Below are positions 1-13,124 of a DNA stretch of 64,000 nucleotides, piece after piece. The stretch spans positions 122,501-186,500 of the forward strand of contig JACVTC010000068.1 in the NCBI GenBank assembly GCA_016946835.1, read 5' to 3'. Numbering within the stretch: the first letter of the stretch is position 1; each line of letters begins with the position of its first letter. The position numbers were made by a program, and so were the translations under genes. The stretch is from Neocallimastix lanati (nom. inval.). Lineage: Eukaryota; Neocallimastigomycota; Neocallimastigomycetes; Neocallimastigales; Neocallimastigaceae. The notes under the pieces were generated by a model. It was not told the DNA's origin. It searched no databases and saw only the letters and a list, made by a program, of their open reading frames with translations.

Positions 1-1465
1 TTTTCTTCAAAAACTTCATGACTATCCTCCTCTACTAAACTTTTTATATATTCAACAAATTGTTCTATCATTTATAATAATAATAATAAAAATAATAATA
101 ATAATATATTATTATTTTTATTATTATATATTTAAATTTCAATTTAGTCTTTTAAAATTTTAAAATTATTTATTAATAATAATTTCAAATAGAAAATCAA
201 AATATTTATATATAAATAATTAATTATAATAAATTATTATTATTATATTGTGGTTGTAAAATTTATTTTATTTTATTTTTATTTTTATTTTTTGGAATAC
301 CTTTTGTATATGATGAATGATTCATTTTAATAATTTATTTAACACTAATAATATTTATTTTTTAATATTCAAAAATAAAAAATCCTTATAGTATTAAAAA
401 GAAAATAAACATTATAAATATTATTTATTTTATTTTATTTTTTATTTTTTTTTTTTAGTATTATAATTATTATTATGCTTTTATATTATTTATTTATTGT
501 CAAATCAAAATCAAAATTAAAATCATAATCAAAAACATAAAAAAAACAGAAACATAAAAAATGAAAAATAAAAAAAAAAAAAAAAATAAAAATAAATTTT
601 TTTTTTTTCTAAAACACGTTTATTCTTTTACTGTACCTTAATTAAAAATTTATTTTTTGTTTTATTTTAATTTTATTTTAATTTTATTATTTCATTCTTC
701 CTTATTTAAAATTTAAAATTTAAACTTTTTTTTTTTATTTTTTTTATAACATGTGGTTTTAATAAATTAAAAATAAAAAAGTTTAAAATTAAAATTTTAA
801 TTAAACATTAATTAATTTTTTTATTTTATATTTTATTATTATTATTATTATTTATTATTATTATTATTTTATTATTATTATTATTATTATTTTATTATTA
901 TATTATTATTTTATTATTTTATTATTTTTTATTCTTTTTTAATTTTTATTCTTTTTTAATTTTATTATTTTATCATTATTTTATTATTTTATTATTATTT
1001 TATTATTTTATTATTTTATTCTTTTTTAATTTTATTATTTTATTATTACTAATTATTATTATTATTGTTATTATTATTATTATTGTTATATCTTTTTAAA
1101 ACATGTTTAAATATAAAAATACAAAATGTTGAAAGTTTTATTATATTTTCATACCTTTTAAAAATGGTAAAATATAAAATAATAATAAATTATGATTTAA
1201 TTTTAAATAAACGATATCGATTTATTTTTGATTTTACTCCTCAAACTCATAACCAAAAAAAAAAAAAAAAAAAAAAAAAAAGAGAGAGAAAAAAGAGAGA
1301 AAAAAGAATATCTATTTAAAAATCAATGATTTATTAACATATATTAATGTTTATAAAATTCGAAATATATTTATGACTATTCCAAATACTATCCTATAAT
1401 TTTATAAATATTTAAAAATATAAACCTATCAGCTATATTAAATGCATATTATTTATTTTTATACG
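1..1465. other. A/T-rich intergenic DNA
   Basis: No gene is visible. The stretch is A/T homopolymers and short A/T repeats, including ATT and ATTTT runs at about 834-1,085. The open frames seen here are low-complexity (poly-Leu, then poly-Lys from an A-tract near 1,256-1,280) and have no protein-like composition. Confidence 0.7.
834..1085. repeat. ATT/ATTTT microsatellite
   Basis: Long imperfect run of ATT triplets mixed with ATTTT and ATTCTTTTTTAA units. This is simple-sequence DNA with no coding signal. Confidence 0.85.
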
Positions 1466-1534
1466 TTAATATTTAGAGTTCGTAATGGAAATTTGATTAC
1501 TTTAATATTTAGAGTTCGTAATGGAAATTTGATT
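1466..1534. repeat. 36-bp tandem duplication
   Basis: The 33-nt stretch beginning TTAATATTTAGAGTTCG at 1,466 is repeated exactly at 1,502, a period of 36. It lies at the downstream (minus-strand) edge of the decayed gene described next, so it may be a late slippage event in that fossil. Confidence 0.85.
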
Positions 1535-2426
1535 TTCTTTTGTAGCTGAGATAAGAACATTACATAAAACACTACACCCTTCACAATTATTTACTGCTGC
1601 ACATTCAATAAAACCTTTAGGAATATTATTAATGATTGATCCTAAAGAATCTGTTAAATTAAGACACAGGTAACATATCAAGCATTAGGTATACGAGAAT
1701 CAACACCAATAATTTAATGATTTATGATATGGGTTATAAGCTGGATTTACACTAGCTAATGGAATACATTTTTGTTGAGTATTTTTTTATTTTGTCATAA
1801 ATTTTATTAATATAAGTCGTAGTTCTATTTTTAAAATCATTAATCGTATCATTACCTCTTAAATATGGATTATTAGTAACGGTATTTTCATCAATATAAC
1901 CATTATTATTCTTATTATTATTATTATCTTTATTTTCATTACTATCCTTATTATCATTAGAATCTTTAAGTCTTCTTTTTCTTAATTTATTTTGAATACT
2001 GGAAATATCGTAATACATACCAATACTATTAACCATTTTAAATATTATTTAAAATGGTTTACATAAATTTGAAAAACGATTAATAGAACCTTTTGAATAT
2101 ATAAGTATTAACTCTAAATCTCCACAAATGCTATTAATAAAACCCTCTATATTTTTATCATCGTGCTTGAAATATAAAATATTAGGTTTATAAATTTTAG
2201 AGGATATATTTTTTTAATAAATTTATTGAGTAATACGGGTTTACACGAAAAGGAGCGTAATAATAATCGTATTTAATATTATTACAAAGATTTATTATTA
2301 TAAACTCTAAAGCTATAATATCTTTACCAAATTTACTTTTCGCTTCATCACATGATTCAATTGGGTATTCTTCATCATAAACAACCTATGTTAATTGAGT
2401 TTTATTTAAATTTAAATAAACACTAT

Positions 2427-2470
2427 TGTCATATTGATAAACTGAAAAATCAGTTTATCTATGACAATAA
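2427..2470. repeat. Short imperfect hairpin
   Basis: Arms beginning TTGTCATATTGATAAACTG and CAGTTTATCTATGACAA flank a six-base spacer, with one small gap in pairing. It lies within the decayed minus-strand gene and has no evident function. Confidence 0.6.
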
Positions 2471-2764
2471 TGTTTATAATAATATTTTTATGATCTAGTT
2501 GTTCATAACCACGCACATTATATATGTAAGGTAATCTAAGTTCTTCATTACATGATGATAATATTATCAACCAATCTACATATCTCATATGATAATTAAT
2601 TTTTCTAATAAAACAATTACTTCAAATAATATTATCGAAAGTAACCACAATCTTTAATTCCCCATTATCAGTTAACTTTAATTTATAAGAAAGTTGATTT
2701 ATTTCATTACCATTTTTATATTATCATTATCATTATCCTCCTTCTCCTCCTTATTATTATTACT

Positions 2765-2999
<235 letters not shown>

Positions 3000-4922
3000 C
3001 CTGTATTACATTTATAAACAATAATATCATCTTTATTTTCATCTTCTTTATTATAATTATATAACCGATATTATCACTAATCATATCGACTTATGGATCC
3101 ATAATCTCTCCTAAACCAATACTATCATCGTCATTATTATCAATAATAGTATTATTATTGTTAATTTCTGTATTGTTAAATGTGCTATTATCATTATTAT
3201 TTTTATTATTATTAATTTCTGTATTGTTAAAATTACTAATATCATTATAATTTTTATTATTATCATTAATTTCTTCACCAAGATTTCAATCATATTTGGT
3301 TACGATAAAAGGATTAATAGTTTGCCATACATTATAATTATACTTATCTCTTAAAATTAATTCGCCAATAGGAAATAAAGAAAGAGTAAATGGAGATTCA
3401 AATGGTTCAACAAAAGCAGTATCGGAAGACTACATTGTTCTATTGTTTTCTTTAACAACTAAATTACCTGAAGGTTGCTATTACTTGGCTTAATTCTCCA
3501 TACAGGAGATAACAATCTATCATATAAAATAACCTCACATGATTTTCCATTATCGATTTCTTTAATCATCAGAGTATTTCCATTATCACCAAAATGACCA
3601 ACATTAAAAGGCAAATGTTTTGGTAGTGAATTCCATATAACAATTTCTTGTGAAGTATCAACCTTAGAGATATCATCTTCTTCAATAGTATAATCATTTA
3701 AGATATTTTCTGCTGTCATAATCAAATGTCCATTATTAGAAATTTTAAATTCTACATTTAATTCATACGCATTGACGTCTTCAGTATTGGGAATTGTTGT
3801 GGTAGAAATACCATCGGATATGTTTTTTTATTAAATTTTTTATGACAGATAACTAATTGTCCGGTTTCTAATATTCCCAAAAAACCATGGATTTGATGGA
3901 TTTAAAGTTGAACTATATGAACCAAAGTAGTTTATACCATTACCTTCATCCGCTTTTGGATTTGGTGTCTTTAAAACATCCACCATAAAATTACTAGTTC
4001 CACGTTGTGGATCAATTTTGGTTTTCAATATATCATTTTCTAAAATATGAAATCCTTGTACATTTTCTTTATAGGAACAATCCGTTTTATTTATAATAAA
4101 TTTATTGGATTGATATTTAATAAATTCCGATGTATAAAATTCTACATGATCACCTCTAAGACCGTCATTTATTCCACAAGCCCATACTGCAGCTTCAGAT
4201 AAAAATATGGGCGTTACTTCATAGGAATAACAACCACCATCAGCGGGTTGATTAGTAATACTTTGTGATATTTGAAAAGGTGACTGTTTCCGATGAAATT
4301 CCATTAACTGTACTATCAACAGATCTAGTTTTTGCATTTTTCAACTGAAAGTTCTTTCATTACCGAATTGGAATAACTATTACCAACTGTCCTACCATTA
4401 GAATTGGTAGAATGAACTCGATTGTTCTATTGTCCAACCATTTTCAGAAGTATAGGAATTAGATAAAAGATTTGAAAGAGTATCACTTTTAGAATTTTTT
4501 TCTTTTGATGAAGATTCATTATGTCCTAAAGAATACGCTTTCGAATATCCTTTAGTTGTTTCATTTTGTTCCATGACGCTATGTGAATGTGAATTTTATT
4601 CTGAATCTTCTTTGGAATTAATTTTGGCTCCACCATTTGATGAGCCTTCAACATCGGTATAACTATTACTACGTGTACCATCTAGAGCCATAACTAAACT
4701 TTTTCGTTCTTCCCTTTCAGTAAAATTATATTGTGTTTGTTCATTTCTTTTATTCCAATAATCTATTTGATTAAAATTTTTCCAATTCTAGTTTTCAGTT
4801 TGTTCAAATATATATTATTTACTTGAGAAAGATAAATGATAAGTAATAAGTAATTAATTTAATAAATTTCGAAAATTTTCTTATTGATTCTACATATATA
4901 AATATTTTTATAATTATATTTA

Positions 4923-5122
4923 ATATTTTATTATTTTATTATTTATTATTTATTATTTATTATTTATTATTTATTATTTATTATTTATTATTTATTATTT
5001 ATTATTTATTATTTATTATTTATTATTTATTTATTTATTATTTATTATTTATTATTTATTATTTATTATTTATTATTTATTATTTAATTATTTATTATTC
5101 AATTATTTAATTATTTATTATT
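4923..5122. repeat. Heptamer (TTATTTA)n array
   Basis: About 25 near-perfect TTATTTA units, then degenerate copies containing TCAATTATTTAA. The unit is 7 bp like some telomere repeats, but it has no G-run, so it is read as simple-sequence DNA. Confidence 0.85.
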
Positions 5123-5942
5123 CAATTATTTAATTATTTAATTAAAAATAAAATAAATAATAAAATATTTAAATTGATACTAATATAGAATTTATTCAAT
5201 CATATATTAATAAATGTATTTTGTATCCAATCATATTTTAATATAAAATTTCTTTTAAAGTATAAAATGAAAAAAAAAATGAGATAATTTAATATCATTA
5301 ACAAAAAAAAAAAAATATAGTAAGAGTCATCAATATAAGTAATTGATGTTTAGAAGTGTTTAAACGTGAATTGTTTATAATGATGAAATTTAAAAAAAAT
5401 AAATATAATTATTTTTATTATTTTTTTTTTTATTAAAGGATGATTTCATAGTTCAACAGAAGAATAGTGTTGATTAACTTTTCTTTCGCTCCTATCTGAA
5501 ATAAAAGAAGAAATAATAAAATAAATATAAAATAATATGTTTTATTATAGAATATTATAATAAATTTATAAATATTATAAAAGATATCATTAAAAAAAGT
5601 GATATAAAGAATGATCATTTCATAATTACTTTTATTAATGATAATATTTTATATATTTTAATAATTTTATTTTTTTTTTTAAAGGATGTTAATTAATTTA
5701 TCCTTATCTACATTGCTCGACAAGAAATTGGGTGAGGAAAAAGAAATTTTCTGATAAAAAAAAAATAAAAATAATAATGAAAAATGAATGTAAAAATTTA
5801 AATTTTAATAGAAAAAAATTTTTATCAAGTAAAAATTAATTTTTATTAATTAGTTTAATAATTATCATTTTATCAATTAATTTTCCTTTAAGGGATATGT
5901 TTTATGAGTATTTTTAAACATTTTAAAGATTGAAAATTAATT

Positions 5943-6025
5943 ATAATAAAATTATATACATACATATTATGATATTTTTATTTTTAATTGTAATAAAATT
6001 ATATACATACATATTATGATATTTT
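5943..6025. repeat. 48-bp tandem duplication
   Basis: A 35-nt block containing ATATACATACATATTATGAT occurs at 5,943-5,977 and again at 5,991-6,025. No coding context. Confidence 0.8.
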
Positions 6026-6825
6026 CATTTTTTAATTGTTGAGGAAATGAATATTTCAATTTAAATAATACAATATAACAAATTATTGGATAATAATGAT
6101 AATAATAAAAATTTAATAGTAAAATGTAATTATTTATAAATTTAAAAAAAAAAATAAATATTTATCGTTAAAAAAAAATGTTATTAACGATAAATATTTT
6201 AAGGTTAAATGAATATCTAAAATATATTTTTTTTTTTTTAAATTTATAAATAGTAGAATTTAAGAATTTTAATGGTTTAATTGTTTAAAGTCGGATAAAT
6301 TTTTTTAAAAAAAAAAAGATTTTTTAATAATAGATTGAACGAATGAAAAGAAAAATGTATAATTATAATGTTAGCAGTAGAGACTAATAATACTATTAAA
6401 ATAGATTAAAAAAAAAAAAAAAAAAAAAGATTGTATCAATTAAATATAAATATAAATATTATTAATATAATTTAACAGCAATTAAAAATAAATATTATTA
6501 ATAAAATTTAACAATTGAATAAAAAAAAAAATAAAATAAACTATTTATAGTATCAATATTATTACTAAATTGTTAAATTAAATTAATAATATTTGTATAT
6601 ATATTTTTTATAAATAATTAAATAAATAATTAAATATATATATATAAATAAATTTAAAAAAATCATTCTATTATTAAATTTTCCTTTGATTAAAAATCTA
6701 AAAAATCATTTAAATATTATCCGCTTGTAATTAAAGGTTACTAATTACAGTAAACTTTTATTGTTATTATTGTTGTTAACAATTAAGACGGCTAAAATTT
6801 TTATGGACTAATTATAATAAACTTT

Positions 6826-6914
6826 TATTATTATTATTATTATTATTATTTATTATTATTTATTATTATTATTATTATTATTATTTATTATTTATTATTT
6901 ATTAATTATTATTA

Positions 6915-6950
<36 letters not shown>

Positions 6951-6980
6951 TATTATTATTTATTATTATTATTATTATTA
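6826..6980. repeat. ATT/ATTT microsatellite
   Basis: Imperfect ATT triplets with interspersed ATTT units; simple-sequence DNA. Confidence 0.85.
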
Positions 6981-7190
6981 ACAATTAATGATTATTTAAG
7001 ATGACTAAATTTTTTATGGTAAACAACAATAAGTTTTAATGAAATAATAACCAAATAATTTTAATATTAATTCTGTTATTTAATTCTTTTTATAAAAAAC
7101 AATATAATTATATTATATATTTATTATTTAGTATTATTTATATTTATATTATAACAAATAATAGAATATAATTAATATTATAATAAAAAT

Positions 7191-7996
7191 TGTTTATAAA
7201 TAAGCAAATTAATATATTTTAATTATGATAAACCTAAATATTTCCAAATTTTAGACATATTCTTAAATATTATGTCATTAATTAATAATGATCTATAAAA
7301 TTTAATTGTTAATAAAGATATTAACAATATAATTATTGTTTATAAATAAGCAAATAAATATATTTTAATTATGATAAACCTAAATATTTCCAAATTTTAG
7401 ACATATTCTTAAATATCATTTCATTAATTAATAATGATCTATGAAATTTAATTGTTAATGAAGATATTATTTTAGACATATTCTTAAATATTATGTCATT
7501 AATTAATAATGATCTATGAAATTTAATTGTTAATAAAGATATTAACAATATAATTATTGTTTATAAATAAGCAAATAAATATATTTTAATTATGATAAAC
7601 CTAAATATTTCCAAATTTTAGACATATTCTTAAATATCATTTCATTAATTAATAATGATCTATGAAATTTAATTGTTAATAAAGATATTAACAATATAAT
7701 TATTGTTTATAAATAAGCAAATAAATATATTTTAATTATGATAAACCTAAATATTTCCAAATTTTAGACATATTCTTAAATATCATTTCATTAATTAATA
7801 ATGATCTATGAAATTTAATTGTTAATGAAGATATTAACAATATAATTATTGTTTATAAATAAGCAAATAAATATATTTTAATTATGATAAACCTAAATAT
7901 TTCCAAATTTTAAACATATTCTTAAATATCATTTCATTAATTAATAATGATCTATGAAATTTAATTGTTAATGAAGATATTAACAATATAATTATT
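7191..7996. repeat. 146-bp minisatellite, five full copies plus a partial
   Basis: Units start at 7,191, 7,337, 7,558, 7,704 and 7,850, each opening TGTTTATAAATAAGCAAA. Three of the four spacings are exactly 146 bp. The 7,337-7,558 spacing is 221 bp because a partial unit of about 75 bp (starting near TTTTAGACATATTC) is interposed. Copies differ at only a few positions, for example TTATGTC versus TCATTTC, so amplification is recent. There is no open frame through the array. Confidence 0.92.
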
Positions 7997-8699
7997 TTGA
8001 TATCATTTTTTTTGTATTAAATTATTATTTTTTTTTTTGCGATTAAATTAAAAATTAATAATAATAAAATAAAAATAATCTTTGATATATATATAAATTT
8101 AATTTTATTAAATCTTATTCATAAAAAACCATAAAAAAAAATAATTTTTTTTTTAATAAAAGTGAATTCTTTAAATAATAGCAATATATTATATTACAAA
8201 ATAAGATTTTAAGTACCATTGTTTTTGGTAGTTTTGAGTTTGATTATTAATTTACATTAATAATTAATAGAATTAATAATGATCAATTATTGTTAAAATT
8301 AAAATCAATATTAATTTTATTAATTACTAATGTTAATATTTTAAATCAATAAATTATTATCATTATTAATTCTATTAATTACTAATATTAATATATATAA
8401 TATTTTTTTTTTTTTCTTTTATTTTTTTTTTTTTTTTTTTTAAATTTAATTTTTCCTGATAAATTTAAATAATTTTTAATCATATTAAAAAAAAAAAAAA
8501 ACAAATAAATTGGTCAATTTTTTTTTTAATATTATTAAACGTTCAATAATAAAAATTCTTTTTTTTTAATTTAATTTTCCAAATAATTTAAATAATTCAA
8601 AAATATCAAAAAGTATAAAAAAAAGGGGAATAAATACTAAAAATAATAATTTTAAATATAATTTAATAAAATTAAAGATAAATTTAATATATAAAATTA

Positions 8700-8700
8700 A

Positions 8701-8746
<46 letters not shown>
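8700..8746. repeat. (AAT)n microsatellite
   Basis: About 15 AAT units, roughly 175 nt upstream of the esterase start codon. Confidence 0.85.
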
Positions 8747-8921
8747 TTAATAAAAATATAAAAATCAAAGATTATTTCCTTTTTTTTTTTTTTTTTTAAT
8801 TTGTTTATAAAAAAAAATTATATTAATTATATATACCTATATAATCAATAATTAAGTTTTTAATTATTAACAAAAAAAAAACAAAAAATAGAGTTTTTTT
8901 TTTATTAAAAAAAGAAAAAAA

Positions 8922-10682
8922 ATGAGGTACTTTATATTTTTATATGCGTTAATCGCATTTTTATCATTAGATATTAACAATGCTAAAGCCATTGGTAATG
9001 ATAATGGTAACGGTAATGGTAATGGTAATGGAAAGAATAATAATAACAGAAACAAGAATAAACACTTAGAGAAATGGAATTCTAATAAATTAGTATCTTC
9101 AGATATTCTTCTTCGTGATACAACCTATGGACCCGTTTTAGGTACAAGACAAACTAATGAAAATGGTGATGATGTTTTAATTTGGTACAATATTCCATAT
9201 GGTGCTGCTCCAGTTGGAGAACTTCGTTGGAAAGCTCCACAAGATCCAGAACCATGGACTACTGCTCTTAACTGTACTGTTCCTGGTGAAATTGCCCTTC
9301 AAATAAGTGATGATAAGGTGGTAGGAACAGAAGATTGCTTAAATTTAGATGTCTACACGGTTCCCGGTGCTAGAAAATTACCAGTAATGGTTTACATTCA
9401 TGGTGGTAATAACCAAACCGGTCACTCCAGAGAAGTTGTAGGAGATGAAATTGTTGTGAAGGATGACTGTATCTACATTAGTCTTAATTATCGTTTAGGT
9501 ATCTTTGGTTTCAATGCTTTACCTGCCCTTCACACTGAAGCTGGTTCCTCTGGTAATTATGCCTTATTGGATATGGCTAAGGCTTTAGATTGGATTAAGG
9601 AGAATGCTGAAGCTTTCGGTGGAGATCCAAATAACATTACTATTACTGGTTTTTCTGCCGGTGGTAGAGATGTTATGGCAATGTTAATTAGTCCACTTTT
9701 CGCTAACAAATTCCGTAAAGCCATTGTATTCTCTGGTGGTATGACCATTGCTAATATGGAAGACAGTATTAAGAGGACCGCTGCAGTTCTTGCTCCATTA
9801 GCTGTAGCTGATAAAGTTGCTGAAAATGAAGAAAAGGCTAAGGCCTGGTTAATGACAGATGGAGAAGACGTGAAGGATTGGATCTACAGTGTCAGTTCGG
9901 ATAGATTATGTAATCTTATGGGAAATGCCGGTATTCGTATGAGTGTCTTCCCACACTTATTCAATGATGGCGTCGTCATTCCAAAGGAAGGATTTGAAAC
10001 CACACAATGGAATAATGTTCCAATTATTATGTATACTAGTTCTACTGAATTCAGTTTCTTTAATTTCGGTGCTTATATTTGGTATGTACCAGGTCTTTTT
10101 GAGAGCGATGCTGCTCTTGAAGCCGCTAGAACCTTTGCTGTTATCAACGGTTCTGACATGTACAGAATCTTCAACGCTCAACGTAGTGCTGAACAAATGT
10201 ATGATAAATACCAATCACAAATTTTCGTTGGTCAAATTGACTTTGGTTCCGTAAACAGTCAATATGAAATTCCTGGTGTTGGTTCCTTCCATGGTGTATT
10301 TATTCCAATGCTTACTAAGAATCACACCTACGGTGAAATGTACGACTTCAGTAATGAAGCTTACCAAGCTATGGGTGAAGTATTTAACTCTCAAATAAAG
10401 AGATTCCTTAAGAATGGAAATCCAAGTGGTCCAGGACTTCCAAGTTGGAAGAAGTGGAATCCAAGTCGTCCCGTCTCTATGATATTAGATGCTGCTGATG
10501 GTGAAGCCATTGCCGAATGCAGAGATGTTACCACCACCTACGATGAAATTATGGAAAGAATGGATAAGGATACCACTGTCTCTGAGAAGGACAAAACTTT
10601 AGTTATTCAAAATTCTTTGAATGGTCGTTGGTTCAGTGAGGCTTTAGATGAACACTACCACAACCCAAGTCTTTGGGAATAG
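8922..10682 (+). CDS. Secreted type-B carboxylesterase
   Basis: A 586-residue serine hydrolase of the carboxylesterase/lipase (alpha/beta-hydrolase) family, expected to cleave carboxylic esters outside the cell. Residues 1-23 look like a signal peptide (MRYFIFLYALIAFLSL, cleaved near AKA-IG). A Gly/Asn repeat linker follows at 25-46. The catalytic domain starts near 64 with the family's opening GPVLGTRQ and IPYGAAPVGELRWKAP. HGG at 160-162 is the oxyanion-hole motif, EDCLNL at 137-142 is the family signature, and C118/C139 match the usual first disulfide. The nucleophile is Ser245 in GFSAGG, with probable acid Glu376 and His457 in GSFHG. The length is normal for the family and all key residues are present. 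No dockerin or carbohydrate-binding module is seen, so the enzyme is probably free rather than cellulosome-bound. The start is the first ATG after an A-rich leader and directly opens the signal peptide. Codon use is far richer in G+C than its surroundings, as expected for an expressed host gene. The natural substrate (feruloyl, acetyl or other ester) cannot be read from sequence. Confidence 0.93.
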   Translation: MRYFIFLYALIAFLSLDINNAKAIGNDNGNGNGNGNGKNNNNRNKNKHLEKWNSNKLVSSDILLRDTTYGPVLGTRQTNENGDDVLIWYNIPYGAAPVGELRWKAPQDPEPWTTALNCTVPGEIALQISDDKVVGTEDCLNLDVYTVPGARKLPVMVYIHGGNNQTGHSREVVGDEIVVKDDCIYISLNYRLGIFGFNALPALHTEAGSSGNYALLDMAKALDWIKENAEAFGGDPNNITITGFSAGGRDVMAMLISPLFANKFRKAIVFSGGMTIANMEDSIKRTAAVLAPLAVADKVAENEEKAKAWLMTDGEDVKDWIYSVSSDRLCNLMGNAGIRMSVFPHLFNDGVVIPKEGFETTQWNNVPIIMYTSSTEFSFFNFGAYIWYVPGLFESDAALEAARTFAVINGSDMYRIFNAQRSAEQMYDKYQSQIFVGQIDFGSVNSQYEIPGVGSFHGVFIPMLTKNHTYGEMYDFSNEAYQAMGEVFNSQIKRFLKNGNPSGPGLPSWKKWNPSRPVSMILDAADGEAIAECRDVTTTYDEIMERMDKDTTVSEKDKTLVIQNSLNGRWFSEALDEHYHNPSLWE

Positions 10683-11417
10683 ATAAAACAAAAAAAAAAA
10701 AAAACATAAATAGAAAATAAAAATTTAAATAGATGACAAAAACATAAAAACATAAAAAAAAAAAAAAAAAAGAAAATAGAAGAAAATGGAAATAACGTAT
10801 ACTAATAAGATAGTTAATTTCTAAATAAAAAAAATTTTTTTTTTTTAATTGAATAATATATATAAATGGATAATTTATATCATTTTTACCAATATAATAA
10901 AATGTATAGAACTTTTTTTATTTATATTTCTTAATTTAATCTATTAAGAAATGAGAAAAAGATCTATATTTAAATTTATTATACTATATTAATCAATGAG
11001 GATTGCTATTTATATATGTTATTTATTTCATTATTATATTTATAATTATTTATAAATAGTTAATAAGCGAAAAGTATAACTAATCAAATGAAAATTATAT
11101 AAAGATAAATTTTAATTATTTATAAATAATTTTAATGAATAAATAAAAATAATAAAATATAAATAAAATATTTTTTAAATGATTATGAATATTATGAATT
11201 TTTTTTTTTTATCCACTTCTCTATAAATATTTAATATTGTCAGAGTCACTATAAGCCACCAATTTCCAGCCCCTTTTTTTTTTTCATTAATATTATAAGT
11301 GTAGGGTGTTGAGAGAGTCTTCGATATCCTATTTAAAAACTCTGATTATCTTGTCTGATACATTTTGATAGGTAGATAAGGGATCCCTATTACCCTTTTT
11401 ATAATTCTATCAAAAAA

Positions 11418-11474
<57 letters not shown>

Positions 11475-11563
11475 TTTGGAAATTATATTGTAGTTATTGT
11501 TGTTTTATCGAATTTTTTTTTTTTTTTTTTTAAATTTATAAAAATATATATAATCTACGGTTG

Positions 11564-11582
<19 letters not shown>

Positions 11583-11619
<37 letters not shown>
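11583..11619. repeat. (TA)n microsatellite
   Basis: About 18 TA units following an A-tract. Confidence 0.9.
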
Positions 11620-11623
<4 letters not shown>

Positions 11624-11935
11624 ACTTGTATATTGGTTATTTGATTTCTTTGTATTTGTAATATTAAATTTTTTTTTTTTGAACAAAAAATTTTACAAAA
11701 GAATAATAAATTTTATAAAAGGGTACTAGGTTATTAGAATAATGAAAACTATTTCTCTCAATTGTAGTGCCTAAAATGTAAATTTGCATTGTACCATTTT
11801 AAAATTTAAATGATATTATAACTCTCATAATATCTTTAGGAAAAGCAATAAATAATATGTTTCTTTAATTTAATTTATCGAAAAACCCCTTTGATGACTA
11901 AAATCTTTTGCTTTATATATTCCATTTTCTTTAAT

Positions 11936-11983
<48 letters not shown>

Positions 11984-12283
11984 CCAATTTAACATCGAGT
12001 GGTTTAATGCCTTTTTGGAATTTTTTTTTTTTTTTTTTTCGTTTTCCACAATTTTCATAACATTTATTTCCGTATAAATTTTTTTTGTAAAAAAAAAAAT
12101 TGCTTGGTTTAATTGCATTCTTTCCATTTGTCCAACTTTTTTTTTTTTTTTTTTGAATTCATAGCTTCTTCAATAATTCTTTTGGAATTAACGTATTAAT
12201 ATATTAATAATAATTATTTAACATTAACTCTATTTCTCTTTGCTTCTTTCGTTTTTCATCTGAATCTGTTTTTCCTCTCAAAA

Positions 12284-12319
<36 letters not shown>

Positions 12320-12374
12320 ATTGAAAAAAAAAAAAAAAAAAAAAAATTGGTTTATTTGATATAGATATTCTATC

Positions 12375-12413
<39 letters not shown>

Positions 12414-12439
12414 TTCCTCCTTTCGATTGATAATTTTTC

Positions 12440-12665
12440 CTATTTTTTTTTTTTTCTTTTTCTTTTTCAATAGTTTTTTTTTCTTTTTTTCAATAATTTT
12501 TTTTTCTTTTTTTCAATAGTTTTTCTTTCTTTTTCAATAGTTTTTTTTTCTTTTTTTCAATAGTTTTTTTTTTTCTTTTTTTTCAATAGTTTTTTTTTCT
12601 TTTTTTCAATAATTTTTTTTTCTTTTTTTCAATAGTTTTTTTTTTTTTACTTTTTCAATATATTT
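12440..12665. repeat. T-tract array with CAATA(G/A) punctuation
   Basis: Nine copies of CAATAG or CAATAA occur at 12,468, 12,491, 12,514, 12,535, 12,558, 12,584, 12,607, 12,630 and 12,656, each separated by T-rich sequence containing one C. The spacing is mostly 23 bp (range 21-26). Confidence 0.8.
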
Positions 12666-13083
12666 TTTTTTTGTTATCAATTTTATCAATTTTATCATTT
12701 TTTTGTTTTTACTTGTTTATCGAAAATTTTATTATTTCATTTTAATAAATATTAAATTTAATAATTCTTTTCTTTTTTTTTTTTTTCCTTCTTAAAGATG
12801 TTTTTTTTTATTTTAAATTTTTTTTTCTAGACTTATTATATTATTATTATTATTAAGTTTTCTTTTCTCCCCTATAGTTATTTATTTAGTGAATTTAATG
12901 GGTTGAAAGAAAAAAAAAAAAAAAAAAAAAAACAATTATCAAGAGTGTGCCTATTTTTATGGCAATTTGGCAGTATTTCGTTGAAATTTGTTTCTTTTAT
13001 TGAAATTATATGGGAGTTTCCCATTTCGAACTCTGTTAATTTGATCTTCATATTGATATACTTACTTGATTTCTACTCTTTTA

Positions 13084-13124
<41 letters not shown>

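Larger units (their letters stand above)
4801..8921. other. Gene-free A/T-rich region with several repeat arrays
   Basis: I see no coding sequence on either strand. The region holds a 7-bp repeat (4,923-5,122), a 48-bp tandem duplication (5,943-6,025), ATT runs (6,826-6,980), a 146-bp array (7,191-7,996) and an AAT run (8,700-8,746). The last ~150 nt before the esterase start are A/T homopolymers and should hold its promoter and 5' leader, but no specific element can be picked out. Confidence 0.6.

Noticed and set aside
1065-1319. 84-residue plus-strand open frame
   Set aside because: Poly-Leu start and poly-Lys end come from ATT and A-tracts; there is no protein-like core.
4923-5122. Heptamer array as telomere-type repeat
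   Set aside because: The unit TTATTTA has no G-run and the array is internal; simple-sequence DNA is sufficient.
7191-7996. 146-bp array as a CRISPR-like repeat
   Set aside because: Units are contiguous without unique spacers, and the genome is eukaryotic.
9943-10254. 103-residue plus-strand frame inside the esterase gene
   Set aside because: A shadow frame of the esterase; the annotated frame has the family motifs.
11870-12127. 85-residue minus-strand frame with poly-Phe
   Set aside because: Built on an A-tract; at most part of the decayed copia remnant, not a gene.
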